A DNA stretch of 64,000 nt from Salicibibacter cibarius (GTDB taxonomy: Bacteria > Bacillota > Bacilli > Bacillales > Marinococcaceae). Of the stretch, positions 45,246-52,644 are shown piece by piece. Both the position numbers and the translations under genes were made by a program. Under the pieces are notes generated by a model. The model had not been told where the DNA came from and did no database searches. It worked only from the letters and a program-made list of their open reading frames with translations. Position 1 is the first letter of the stretch. Each line of letters begins with the position of its first letter. Where the stretch lies: NCBI RefSeq assembly GCF_016495725.1, contig NZ_CP054705.1:2294001-2358000 (forward strand), written 5' to 3'.

Positions 45246-45878
45246 ATGAAAAAGCTTTCGCAACGACAAGAAACGATCCTTGAGTTTATTAAAGACAACG
45301 TGAAAAAGAAAGGATATCCACCCTCTGTAAGAGAAATCGGCGAAGCAGTCAACCTTGCCTCAAGCTCAACCGTGCACGGCCATTTGGCTCGATTGGAAAA
45401 GAAGGGGTATATCCGCAGAGACCCGACCAAACCAAGGGCAATTGAAGTTCTTCATCTCGATGAAGATGGAAACGAAATAGCCGAAGCAGACAAGCCGGCA
45501 AGTGCTTATGTTCCTTTGATCGGTAAAGTAACCGCGGGCGTTCCCATTACAGCTGTCGAAAATGTAGAGAGCTATATGCCGTTGCCCGACGATTTTGTCG
45601 GAAGTGACCAGGTGTTCATGCTCACCATTGAAGGAGACAGTATGATTGACGCGGGGATTCTTGATGGAGATCAAGTGATTGTACGCCAACAACCGACCGC
45701 AGATAACGGTGATATTATCGTAGCGATGACAGACGAACAAGAAGCAACCGTCAAACGCTTTTATAATGAAGGGGACCACATCCGATTACAGCCCGAAAAC
45801 CAAACATTGGAACCGATCATTCTTGACAATTGCCAAGTGCTCGGAAAAGTAAGCGGTGTCTTCCGTACGATTTCGTAA
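45246..45878 (+). CDS. lexA: LexA repressor
   Basis: SOS master repressor, 210 aa, that self-cleaves with RecA. N-terminal winged helix ([24 protein letters not shown]), cleavage site A97-G98 in KVTAGVP, catalytic S132 in EGDSMI and K170 in ATVKRFY all present. GAGGTG lies 6 nt before the ATG at 45246, so the GTG three codons upstream is not the start. Divergent from the yneA-like gene with shared LexA boxes. Confidence 0.96.
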   Translation: MKKLSQRQETILEFIKDNVKKKGYPPSVREIGEAVNLASSSTVHGHLARLEKKGYIRRDPTKPRAIEVLHLDEDGNEIAEADKPASAYVPLIGKVTAGVPITAVENVESYMPLPDDFVGSDQVFMLTIEGDSMIDAGILDGDQVIVRQQPTADNGDIIVAMTDEQEATVKRFYNEGDHIRLQPENQTLEPIILDNCQVLGKVSGVFRTIS

Positions 45879-46094
45879 AACAAAATGCCGATAAAGGAGA
45901 ATGGAAAGAGTGAGTCTTTCCTTCTTCATCTTTTTGACAATTAAGTTAACATAATAATATTACATCAACCTAATTCCGTTTCTGTTTTACTGTATGCACA
46001 GCGCGTATCTGTTTAGAACAGCCTGGGTTATTTTTTCTTCCCGTTTTTCTTTTTACAGCGAGAATCAACAATCCAGGCATGGAAACCGCGATTG
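45879..46094. other. Spacer after lexA
   Basis: GGAAAGA-GTGAG-TCTTTCC (45903-45921) is a weak terminator-like hairpin for lexA followed by a pyrimidine-rich stretch. A 14-17 codon hydrophobic frame starts at 45901-45910 after AAAGGAG but overlaps the hairpin and is not called. Nothing else seen. Confidence 0.45.
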
Positions 46095-46192
46095 TTTAGA
46101 AAAACTTGGCTTCCACCAAATCTTTATGGTGGAAGCCTTAGTTCATCTTATACTTTAATCCTTTAACAAAGTTAAACATTTTTAAAGTGTAA
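46095..46192. repeat. 98-bp dispersed structured element, copy 2
   Basis: Second copy of the element at 31109-31206, same length. Its stem is GGCTTCCACC with GGTGGAAGCC: a G-C pair of copy 1 is replaced by A-T and the stem extends by one pair, so structure is preserved. The 3' half is almost identical. Confidence 0.75.
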
Positions 46193-46218
46193 AAAAAGAC
46201 CAATTTCCAACACACCCA

Positions 46219-46560
46219 TCACCTCGCGATCATTGCCAATATGGTATGTATAAACGAGCGCGAGGTGAGCGGTAAATGATTGGCACGAAGGGGCCATGAA
46301 GACCGAAATGATGATCGAAACACTAATAAAGGCGCCATGATGTGCTCATGGCGCCCATAACGACGATCAAGTCTAAAATTCAGGTGTCATGAAGCAGTCA
46401 TGACACCTGTAAATCGCTTTTACCCGGGATTTCGGGCGCTATGAAGCGTCCATGGAGACCGAAACGACGTTCGAGACTTCGTTTGGAGCGTCATGAATCG
46501 GTCATGGAACCTGAAGGCCTCACCTGCATCGTATTACGAGATGTCCATGATACCCGAAAT
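46219..46560. repeat. Tandem 52-bp dyad array E
   Basis: CATGA-type cores at 46295, 46336, 46388, 46440, 46492 and 46546 (spacing 41, 52, 52, 52, 54). Perfect dyads: GGCGCCATGA with TCATGGCGCC (46331-46355) and CAGGTGTCATGA with TCATGACACCTG (46381-46409). Arm differences between these two units are compensated on the other side. A further 10-bp dyad (TCACCTCGCG, CGCGAGGTGA) spans 46220-46269. Lies between convergent lexA and the metallo-hydrolase gene. Confidence 0.85.
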
Positions 46561-46597
46561 CGAGCATACACCCATTTGATCAACGATCCTTTTCCAT

Positions 46598-46629
46598 GAA
46601 AAACCCCCCGAGCTCATTTGGCTCGAGGG
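46598..46629 (-). terminator. Metallo-hydrolase terminator
   Basis: CCCGAGC and GCTCGAGGG form the stem with one unpaired base, followed on the minus strand by TTTTT. Confidence 0.7.
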
Positions 46630-46654
46630 CACTTACGCGCACAACATGCTTGTT

Positions 46655-47452
46655 TTAGTATTCATTCTCCAGAATCGAAGAAACAATGTGCAAAGAGTCC
46701 CATTCTCCCCCGGAGACGCTTATAATCGGGTACTTTTTCGGATAAAAATTGTCTCTAATCTCCTCAACGGAAAGCCCTTCTTTATGTAGGTGTTTCACCT
46801 CTTGGGAAAGGTTCTCAAGGTGATCTAGTTTTTGCTTTAGCATCTCTTTCCCGTTTTCTACATATCCGGCATGGCAACAAAATAGCGATTCAAAATCATA
46901 AGCGAGCAATGTTCGAATGGAATCCATCGTCTGCGGGATGGACTCGCTGCTCATAATGACCTTCGGTTTCGGAGCAACAAATAAATCCCCAGCAAATAGC
47001 GTTCTATTTTCTTCATCGAAAAAAGCGACATGATCATCTGCATGCCCCGGCGTGTAAATGACTTTCCATTCCCTGTTTTGAGATCGGATCGCACTTTCAA
47101 GTGGCGTCGTCTGAAACCCTTTCCGTTTCCCCCAAGTCATCTGACGATACTTCGGGTAGGGTGAGTCTTGGGCGCATATATCAACCCCCTTTGGATGAAC
47201 ATAAATAGGCACTCCATGGTTTTGCTGAAGCCACGGCGCTGTTCCGGAATGGTCTTCATGGCTATGGGTCAGGACGACAAAATCAATCGCATGTGCTTCA
47301 TAAAAAGGAATAAGGTCCGGCTCCATGCGCGGTGGCCCAGTGTCGACTAACATACCGTCAACCAAAAAGGAATAGACGGTATTTGTCTTTTTCCCTCCGA
47401 GGACAACGTCCATTTTTACACAAGTCACATTTTCCTTTTCATATACTTGCAA
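46655..47452 (-). CDS. MBL-fold metallo-hydrolase
   Basis: A 265-aa metallo-beta-lactamase-fold enzyme with two metals. HSHEDH near residue 63, the next histidine in TPGHADDH near 137, aspartate in FAGDLF near 156 and the terminal histidine in CCHAG. The C-terminal helical extension (QKLDHLENLSQEVKHLHKEG) resembles LACTB2-like or glyoxalase II-like hydrolases. AAGGGG lies 9 nt before a TTG. It lies 25 nt downstream of the thioesterase on the same strand, probably one operon controlled by the TetR gene upstream. Confidence 0.85.
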   Translation of the reverse strand: MQVYEKENVTCVKMDVVLGGKKTNTVYSFLVDGMLVDTGPPRMEPDLIPFYEAHAIDFVVLTHSHEDHSGTAPWLQQNHGVPIYVHPKGVDICAQDSPYPKYRQMTWGKRKGFQTTPLESAIRSQNREWKVIYTPGHADDHVAFFDEENRTLFAGDLFVAPKPKVIMSSESIPQTMDSIRTLLAYDFESLFCCHAGYVENGKEMLKQKLDHLENLSQEVKHLHKEGLSVEEIRDNFYPKKYPIISVSGGEWDSLHIVSSILENEY

Positions 47453-47476
47453 CGCAGTTTCACCCCTTTTCTGTTG

Positions 47477-47932
47477 TTATTTTTTTGGAACAACCGCCAT
47501 CGTACAACGTGAGACACAAATTAACTTTTCATTTTCATCCGTCAATTGAATATCCCAAACCATGGTCGTGCGTCCTTTGTGAAAAGGCGTAGCGGTTGCC
47601 GTAACAACGCCGTCGGTTTTACTGCGAATATGGTTTGCATTAATTTCCATTCCTACCGGATTGAATTTTTGCGGATCGATATTCATAGCCGTAGCCATCG
47701 TCGCAGCTGTTTCCGCCAAAGCAACCGATGCCCCGCCGTGGAGAATACCGGCCGGTTGTCTTGTTTTAGGTCCTACGGGCATCGTCATAATCAGACGGTT
47801 GGAACTGAGTTCCACATACTCCATTTCTAGTTCTCCAACAAGGGAATCTTTCCCTCGTGTTCGCATTTCCTCGGCAAAAACTTCCTTATCCTCCACACCG
47901 TACAAATCCAACACATCTTGAGAAACGATCAT
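47477..47932 (-). CDS. PaaI-type hotdog thioesterase
   Basis: A 151-aa acyl-CoA thioesterase family protein. Signature GILHGGASVALAETAATMAT near residue 60, NANHIRSKTDG, GRTTMVWDIQL. The ATG at 47932 has AAGGAG upstream; the longer frame starting 12 codons earlier would cover that site. Between a TetR regulator and a metallo-hydrolase on the same strand, spacing 25-57 nt. Confidence 0.88.
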   Translation of the reverse strand: MIVSQDVLDLYGVEDKEVFAEEMRTRGKDSLVGELEMEYVELSSNRLIMTMPVGPKTRQPAGILHGGASVALAETAATMATAMNIDPQKFNPVGMEINANHIRSKTDGVVTATATPFHKGRTTMVWDIQLTDENEKLICVSRCTMAVVPKK

Positions 47933-47988
47933 TCCAATCCGCTCCTTCTGTTTTTTGAGAATGTTCATTCTAGATCGATCAAAAAAAT

Positions 47989-48564
47989 TTAATCCAAGGC
48001 AATCAGTGTCATTTCAATGATCTCTTCCATTTTTTGTGTGTCTTTGCGCGTTTTCGCCAACACACGTAACCCCACAAACGAGTTATTGAGAAACCTTGCT
48101 AACTTTTTCGCATCATGACGTTCCGGTATTTCCCCCGATTTTTGGCCGCGCAACACTAGCTCATATAGCATGTTTTCTGTACTTGAGAAACTGTCCATTA
48201 CCATATCCATTGCTTCTTGGTCATGTTCGGCCAACTCAATCGCAGTATTGACCGTCAGGCAGCCGCTCGGTAATGTTTCTTTTCGATGGATCGTCATCTC
48301 AAATAATCGCCTGATCCCTTGCATGGCTGAATCCATCGATGTTAATTGTTTCTTGATATTCGCTTCCACTGTCTCCACGTAGCGTTTCAATGCTTTCATA
48401 TACAACGCATGTTTGCTGCCAAACGTGTCGTAGATGCTGCGGCGATGGATGCCCATCTGCGTGACCAAATCTTGCATGGATGTTTTTTCATAGCCCTGAT
48501 GCCAAAAAAGTTTCATGGCTTTATGCAAGACAGCATCCTCATCATACTCTTTGCTTCGAGCCAT
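47989..48564 (-). CDS. TetR/AcrR family regulator
   Basis: A 191-aa repressor. The helix-turn-helix (LHKAMKLFWHQGYEKTSMQDLVTQMGIHRRSIYDTFGSKHALYMKAL, residues 13-58) is followed by a C-terminal ligand domain with GCLTVNTAIELAEHD, as in the YxaF/QacR-like C-terminal group. A 17-bp dyad lies 30 bp upstream (48594-48610). Likely controls itself and the thioesterase/hydrolase genes downstream. Confidence 0.9.
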   Translation of the reverse strand: MARSKEYDEDAVLHKAMKLFWHQGYEKTSMQDLVTQMGIHRRSIYDTFGSKHALYMKALKRYVETVEANIKKQLTSMDSAMQGIRRLFEMTIHRKETLPSGCLTVNTAIELAEHDQEAMDMVMDSFSSTENMLYELVLRGQKSGEIPERHDAKKLARFLNNSFVGLRVLAKTRKDTQKMEEIIEMTLIALD

Positions 48565-48593
48565 GCTCTGTCCTCCCTTACAAACCCTATCCT

Positions 48594-48610
48594 ATCATTT
48601 CTAGAATGAT
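48594..48610 (-). promoter_or_regulatory. Candidate TetR operator
   Basis: ATCATT-TCTAG-AATGAT, perfect 6-bp arms, just upstream of the TetR gene at 47989-48564. Confidence 0.5.
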
Positions 48611-48765
48611 CAGTAAAGAATTTTTTGATTTCTCGATTATTGCTAATTCATTGGTATCTTTGGGAACAGAAAACCGAAGCGCCCTTGCACATTAGTTAGC
48701 AACATTCGGATTTAATTGGTATACTTAAATTAACGGTATTCTAAATTAAAAATCGGGTGATATCC

Positions 48766-48790
48766 ATGGAATGGAAAACCTATTGTCAAT
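48766..48790 (+). pseudogene. 5' end of a gene cut by the IscB element
   Basis: GGGTG lies 5 nt before ATG GAA TGG AAA ACC TAT TGT CAA; the frame hits a stop as the element begins. A matching 3' fragment may be 50963-51043. Identity unknown. Confidence 0.3.
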
Positions 48791-49020
48791 AACTCCCACC
48801 AATTCGTAGAATTGGAAGGGGCTTGAAAAGCCTTTATTGACTAGCCTAAGTCTTAACTGACTACGTTATCGACCATGAAGAAACCTATGGATGATTCCCT
48901 AGTCCGTAGCTCTTTCGTGGCTCTGTAAACATCTCTGAGGGGGTAGGAGACATCAACCACATCGCGAAGGGTCGATAACATTGGCGAAGGGAAACCACTC
49001 CTAGAAAGGAGGAACACTTC
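48791..49020 (+). ncRNA. HEARO / omega-RNA of IscB
   Basis: About 230 nt of conserved, highly structured sequence directly upstream of iscB, as in all OMEGA-IscB loci. It contains GGCTCTGTAAACATCTCTGAGG-like and ATCGCGAAGGGTCGATAACA segments that can form long-range pairs (ATCGACC at 48869 with GGTCGATAAC at 48969, TTATCGACC ends). By family rule the guide would be the host sequence just left of the element, about 48771-48790. Boundaries are estimated. Confidence 0.7.
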
Positions 49021-50157
49021 ATGTTAGTGTTCGTAAAAAACAAGCATGGCGAGTCACTAATGCCGTGCAAACCGCAAAAAGCAAGGCGATTACTGAAACA
49101 AAAGAAAGCTAAAATCGTATCTTATGAACCCTTTACGATCCAGCTATTATATGGATCAAGTGGCTACAAGCAAAATGTGAATATAGGCGTTGATTTGGGC
49201 GCGAAGGATACAGGCGTTGCGATCACTAGCGAGGATAAAGTGCTTGCAAAAGGTGACATCGAAACCCGCCAAGACGTGAAAAATTTGTTGAATACAAGAC
49301 GAGCGTATAGACAATCAAGGCGTCATCGTAAGACACGCTATCGAAAACCACGCTTTGACAATCGAAAACGCCCCGACGGATGGCTACCACCGAGTATCGA
49401 AAGTCGGATTCAAAACACATTCAGATGGATCGATAAATTCTATTCCCTTGTGCCGAATCCAACATTAACAATCGAAGTTGGCAAATTTGATCCTCACAAG
49501 ATGATCAATCCTGACATTCAAGGGATCGATTATCAAAAAGGACAAACCTATGGCTATTATGATGTCCGGTATTTTGTGTTTGCAAGAGACAACTATACGT
49601 GCCAAGTTTGCAAGAAACAAAGCAAGATACTGAATACCCATCATATTGTCTATCGTTCTCATGGTGGTAGTGATCGTGCGGATAATCTCATTACTGTTTG
49701 TACCGATTGTCATACGCATGAGAATCATAAAAAAGGGAAAATCCTTTGGGAGTGGATGATGGAGGGCAAAAAGCTACCTAGCTATAAAGAAGGTACGTTC
49801 ATGAATGTGTTTCGCAGGAGAGTGTTTGATAAATATTCGGATGTAAATATCACCTATGGTTCCGTTACGACACCTAAACGTAAAGCATTAGGGTTAGATA
49901 AAACCCATTATAACGACGCGATAGCGATCAGTGGGATAGATAAGATTGATTATGACACCTATTCCATCTTCAAGATCAAGCAGTTTCGCAAAAAGAAACG
50001 ATCTTTACATGAAGCAACAGCACGAAAAGGAAGAAAGTGTAAAAATACAATCAGCCAGCGAAATATAAAGAATAAGCCGTTCTTAAACGACCCACCTGCT
50101 TTAGCAGGTGGATTTGGACATAAATTGTCCGCGACTGAAAGTCGCATTTCAGACTGA
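49021..50157 (+). pseudogene. iscB: IscB RNA-guided nuclease, C-terminus displaced by an insertion
   Basis: As read, 378 aa. PLMP region (ESLMPCKPQKARRLL, residues 11-25), RuvC-I D58, arginine-rich bridge helix 93-116, RuvC-II E152, HNH 184-235 with H207/H208, N222, H231 and zinc cysteines C194, C197, C227, C230, RuvC-III D299. All catalytic residues are intact. Residues 355-378 come from the inserted IS. The original frame resumes at 50725 (YNLKGFYLNDKVLF ... KHTNNW, stop 50916-50918), giving 418 aa when joined at TTCT. AAGGAGG lies before the ATG. The lost part is the C-terminal target-interaction domain, so activity is doubtful. Confidence 0.85.
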
Positions 50158-50724
50158 AGTCTGCTGAAAGACCTTAAGCTCAAGCATACTGATTTTGACT
50201 GGAACTCAATCATCAATCCTGAATATATCGTTCCTCTTCTCGCTGGTCTGGTTTTCGATATAATTTCTAATGATTTCTTCCGTCACATTTCCTACTGTTG
50301 CACAAAAATATCCTCTCGCCCATAAGTGCTGACCCCAATATCTTTTCTTCAGGGCGGGGAATTCGTCTTGGATTAACCTTGATGATCTCCCTTTGAGATA
50401 TTGCAATATCTTACTCGGTGCTATGCTCGGCGGACAGGACAATAATAAGTGAATATGGTCTTTCCCTACACTTCCTTGTACTATCGTGATCCCTCTCGCT
50501 TCACATCCTTGTCTGATTAGTTCCCTTACTCGGTGGGCAATGTCGCCACGTAACACATGATATCTATACTTTGTAACCCATATAATGTGGTATTTGATGT
50601 CATAGACCGCGTGGCTACTTCTTTTGTATTCATCCATACTCTCACCTCGGTTTAAGTATGGACATTCAAAGGCAAGGCTAAAAGCTTATACCGTCTAAAG
50701 ACGGTGGAGTTAGACCACGCTTCT
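50084..50724 (-). mobile_element. IS200-type element nested in iscB
   Basis: About 641 bp with one gene, tnpA. Right-end hairpin CCACCTGC-TTTA-GCAGGTGG (50092-50111) and left-end hairpin ACCGTCT-AA-AGACGGT (50689-50704). TTCT occurs at both junctions (50080-50083 and 50721-50724); removing one interval rejoins the iscB frame exactly (TTC TAT AAC). Boundaries therefore carry a 4-nt ambiguity. Confidence 0.85.
50206..50637 (-). CDS. tnpA: IS200/IS605 TnpA transposase (Y1 HUH)
   Basis: Single-strand DNA transposase, 143 aa, full length. HUH motif H61-I-H63 in GKDHIHLLLS and nucleophile Y126 in IIRNYIENQ are intact, so it may be active. It faces iscB tail to tail. It is preceded by its left-end hairpin. 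Confidence 0.94.
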   Translation of the reverse strand: MDEYKRSSHAVYDIKYHIIWVTKYRYHVLRGDIAHRVRELIRQGCEARGITIVQGSVGKDHIHLLLSCPPSIAPSKILQYLKGRSSRLIQDEFPALKKRYWGQHLWARGYFCATVGNVTEEIIRNYIENQTSEKRNDIFRIDD

Positions 50725-50962
50725 ATAACTTAAAGGGATTTTATCTCAATGACAAAGTGCTGTTTCAAGGAAAGGTGGGATGGATCTCGGGTTTCAATGG
50801 TACAAGCATGGCCTTTGTCAAAAACATCGAAGACCAATATCTCACAAACCCAGATAAAAGTTACAAACAAGTTCCACTAAAAGCACTCACGTTTATCAAA
50901 CACACAAACAATTGGTAATTCCTCCCCCACTAAATCACAGATTTTGAAGGGGAATCCTTGCC

Positions 50963-51043
50963 GAAGCCCTTGTTGAAACGGAAATCACGGCATTTACAGC
51001 ATTCGTGCAGGAAAATATTCGTCATTTAGAACAAAATGATTAG
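50963..51043 (+). pseudogene. 3' end of a gene cut by the IscB element
   Basis: About 25 codons (AEALVETEITAFTAFVQENI then RHLEQND) with good codon character, ending TAG at 51041-51043 and opening only at the element junction. The TEITAF stretch recalls the C-terminal part of the TetR protein encoded at 51987, but it is too short to assign. Confidence 0.35.
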
Positions 51044-51081
51044 GTTTTCTCACCATCACTTTTCAGCCGTTTTCCTCCTAC

Positions 51082-51109
51082 TTGCAAGTTTTCCTAATAG
51101 GCGTATAAT
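51082..51109 (+). promoter_or_regulatory. SigA promoter of thiT
   Basis: TTGCAA, 16 bp, TATAAT, about 27 bp before the riboswitch. Confidence 0.6.
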
Positions 51110-51135
51110 AAAGAATGATCATTAAAATATTTTTC

Positions 51136-51220
51136 CACTAGAGGTGTCGAAAGACTGAGAGGGACGCGCGTCCTAACTCTTGGAACCTGACCCGGTTCAT
51201 ACCGGCGTAGGGAAGTGGAA
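51136..51220 (+). ncRNA. TPP riboswitch (THI element)
   Basis: Conserved blocks in order: CCACTAGAGGTGTC (P1/P2), CTGAGAGGGA, CTTGGAACCTGACCCGGTTCATACCGGCGTAGGGAAGTGG. P1 pairs CCACT with AGTGG. Senses thiamine pyrophosphate and controls thiT downstream. Confidence 0.95.
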
Positions 51221-51260
51221 GGCATGGATTTACGGGCCCAATAGGCTTGTAGACGCCTGG

Positions 51261-51296
51261 CTTCCCCCTGTGGACAAACAGAAAGGGGATTTTTTT
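51261..51296 (+). terminator. Riboswitch-controlled terminator covering the thiT ribosome site
   Basis: CCCC(C)TGT ... ACAGAAAGGGG forms the stem and is followed by A and seven T. AAAGGGG in the 3' arm is also the thiT Shine-Dalgarno, 7 nt before the ATG at 51297, so folding stops transcription and hides the ribosome site together. Confidence 0.75.
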
Positions 51297-51860
51297 ATGC
51301 AACAACGGACGCTTGTTATGGTTGAAATCGCTTTAATGACGGCACTCGCGTTTATTCTGAGCTTCGTGAAGTTTCCCGGGCCTTGGGTGCAAGGCGGCTC
51401 GATTTCTCTTATCATGGTGCCGATTTTCATTATGGCTTTTAGGCGCGGGTGGCGAGTTGGGGTGCTCACGGGATTGCTCGTCGGGATCGTGAATTTGATG
51501 TACAACGCTTCAATCATTCATCCGATCCAGATGTTGTTGGATTATCCGGTGCCATACGCGGTTCTCGGACTTGCCGCATTGTTTGCATTTCGAAATAGCG
51601 AGGGGAAATTGTCCGTGCCCTGGGCGCTTTTCGGTTTGTTGTTCGCCGGGTTTTTACGATTGTTATCTCACATCGTCTCCGGTGTCGTTTGGTTTGGGAG
51701 CTTCACTCCGGAAGGTATGAATGTCTATCTCTATTCGATCGGTTACAATATTTCCTATTTATTGCCGGAAATTTTGATCACGCTTGTTGTCGTCTACATC
51801 CTCTCCAGGGCACAGCCTGATTTTTTTCACATGAAAAAAACAACCCCACTTCCCTCTTAA
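51297..51860 (+). CDS. thiT: ThiT thiamine transporter S component
   Basis: Membrane substrate-binding subunit of an ECF thiamine importer, 187 aa with about six helices. ALMTALAFILSFVKFPGPWVQGGSISLIMVPIF is the family signature with thiamine-contacting aromatic residues, and LRLLSHIVSGVVWFG is the second. The ATG at 51297 is set by the ribosome site in the terminator. The frame extending upstream through the riboswitch is not coding. Controlled by TPP. Confidence 0.93.
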   Translation: MQQRTLVMVEIALMTALAFILSFVKFPGPWVQGGSISLIMVPIFIMAFRRGWRVGVLTGLLVGIVNLMYNASIIHPIQMLLDYPVPYAVLGLAALFAFRNSEGKLSVPWALFGLLFAGFLRLLSHIVSGVVWFGSFTPEGMNVYLYSIGYNISYLLPEILITLVVVYILSRAQPDFFHMKKTTPLPS

Positions 51861-51867
51861 GATCTGT

Positions 51868-51903
51868 GCACGAGCGAACAATTCGCTCGTGCCTATTATT
51901 TTT
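51868..51903 (+). terminator. thiT terminator
   Basis: Perfect arms GCACGAGCGAA (51868-51878) and TTCGCTCGTGC (51882-51892) followed by a T-rich tail. Confidence 0.8.
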
Positions 51904-51936
51904 CATTGACTTATCAATCACACATGTTATCATAAT

Positions 51937-51963
51937 AATGACCAATTTGTTCATTTGGTCATT
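51937..51963. promoter_or_regulatory. TetR operator 1
   Basis: AATGACCAA-N9-TTGGTCATT, perfect 9-bp arms, 27 bp in all, 23 bp before the TetR-family gene start. The same architecture recurs at 52594-52620. Confidence 0.75.
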
Positions 51964-51986
51964 TTCTCGAAAAGAGGGACCAAAAA

Positions 51987-52562
51987 ATGATCACTAACAA
52001 ACGCGCAACGATTTTAGAAGCTGCAAAACGGGCGTTCTCCTTGTTTGGCTATAAAGGCACATCGGTCGCCCACGTTGCCAAGCTCGCCGGTATCGGCAAA
52101 GGCACGATTTATACCGAATTTAAAAATAAGGAAGAAATGTTGGAAGCGGTCATGGATGGCATTTTACATGATCTCGGGACCATTTTTGAACGGGTGAAAC
52201 ACAACGATGAACGATCCATACTGAAACTGCACCGTGCCTTATATGATACGTTGCAATATCGAAAAGAGCATCAACTTCTGATGCATCTGGCCGAAGAAGT
52301 CAACGTCCATGGCACGAAAGAAGCGGTGTCCGCGATGCAAAAGGTCGAGGATTTCATTATTACCGCTTTGGAACAAGCCGTTGCGCAAGGGGTGGAAAAA
52401 GGTCGTCTGCAAGTGATGGACACGGAGATCACAGCCTTCACCATCTATAAACTATACATTGCGTTCATTGTTGATTGGGAAGCAAAAAAACGTCCGTTGA
52501 CGGAGGAAGAATTATTTCAGGTCTTTGAAAATCACATTTTTAAAGGAATCGTCGTTCGATGA
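51987..52562 (+). CDS. TetR family regulator (YhgD-like)
   Basis: A 191-aa repressor. The N-terminal helix-turn-helix (ATILEAAKRAFSLFGYKGTSVAHVAKLAGIGKGTIYTEFKNKEEML) is followed by a FadR-like ligand domain. GAGGG lies 7 nt before the ATG. It sits between two matching 27-bp operators and ahead of a YhgE-type gene, as yhgD does in B. subtilis. Predicted to repress itself and the membrane protein gene downstream. Confidence 0.9.
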   Translation: MITNKRATILEAAKRAFSLFGYKGTSVAHVAKLAGIGKGTIYTEFKNKEEMLEAVMDGILHDLGTIFERVKHNDERSILKLHRALYDTLQYRKEHQLLMHLAEEVNVHGTKEAVSAMQKVEDFIITALEQAVAQGVEKGRLQVMDTEITAFTIYKLYIAFIVDWEAKKRPLTEEELFQVFENHIFKGIVVR

Positions 52563-52593
52563 TACACGTGAGCGATGTTTTTTTTGAATAAAA

Positions 52594-52620
52594 AATGACC
52601 ATCTTATTATTATGGTCATT
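52594..52620. promoter_or_regulatory. TetR operator 2
   Basis: AATGACCAT-N9-ATGGTCATT, 27 bp, same arm length, spacer length and sequence as operator 1 except the inner base of each arm, which changes symmetrically. It lies just before the yhgE ribosome site. Confidence 0.75.
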
Positions 52621-52644
52621 TGGCCGAATCAGGGAGGTTTTACA

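Larger units (their letters stand above)
48791..50960 (+). mobile_element. IscB (OMEGA) element of the IS200/IS605 type, interrupted
   Basis: Left part: CCAATTC-GTA-GAATTGG hairpin and omega-RNA region, then iscB. Right part: the missing 3' end of iscB (50725-50918) followed by a CCCC/AAATC-ACA-GATTT/GGGG hairpin at about 50923-50950 that looks like a right end. A second element occupies 50084-50724. Exact outer ends are uncertain by tens of bases. The outer element encodes no transposase of its own. Confidence 0.7.

Noticed and set aside
45901-45952. 14-17 residue hydrophobic peptide after lexA
   Set aside because: The ribosome site is too close to the ATG, and the frame overlaps the presumed lexA terminator hairpin.
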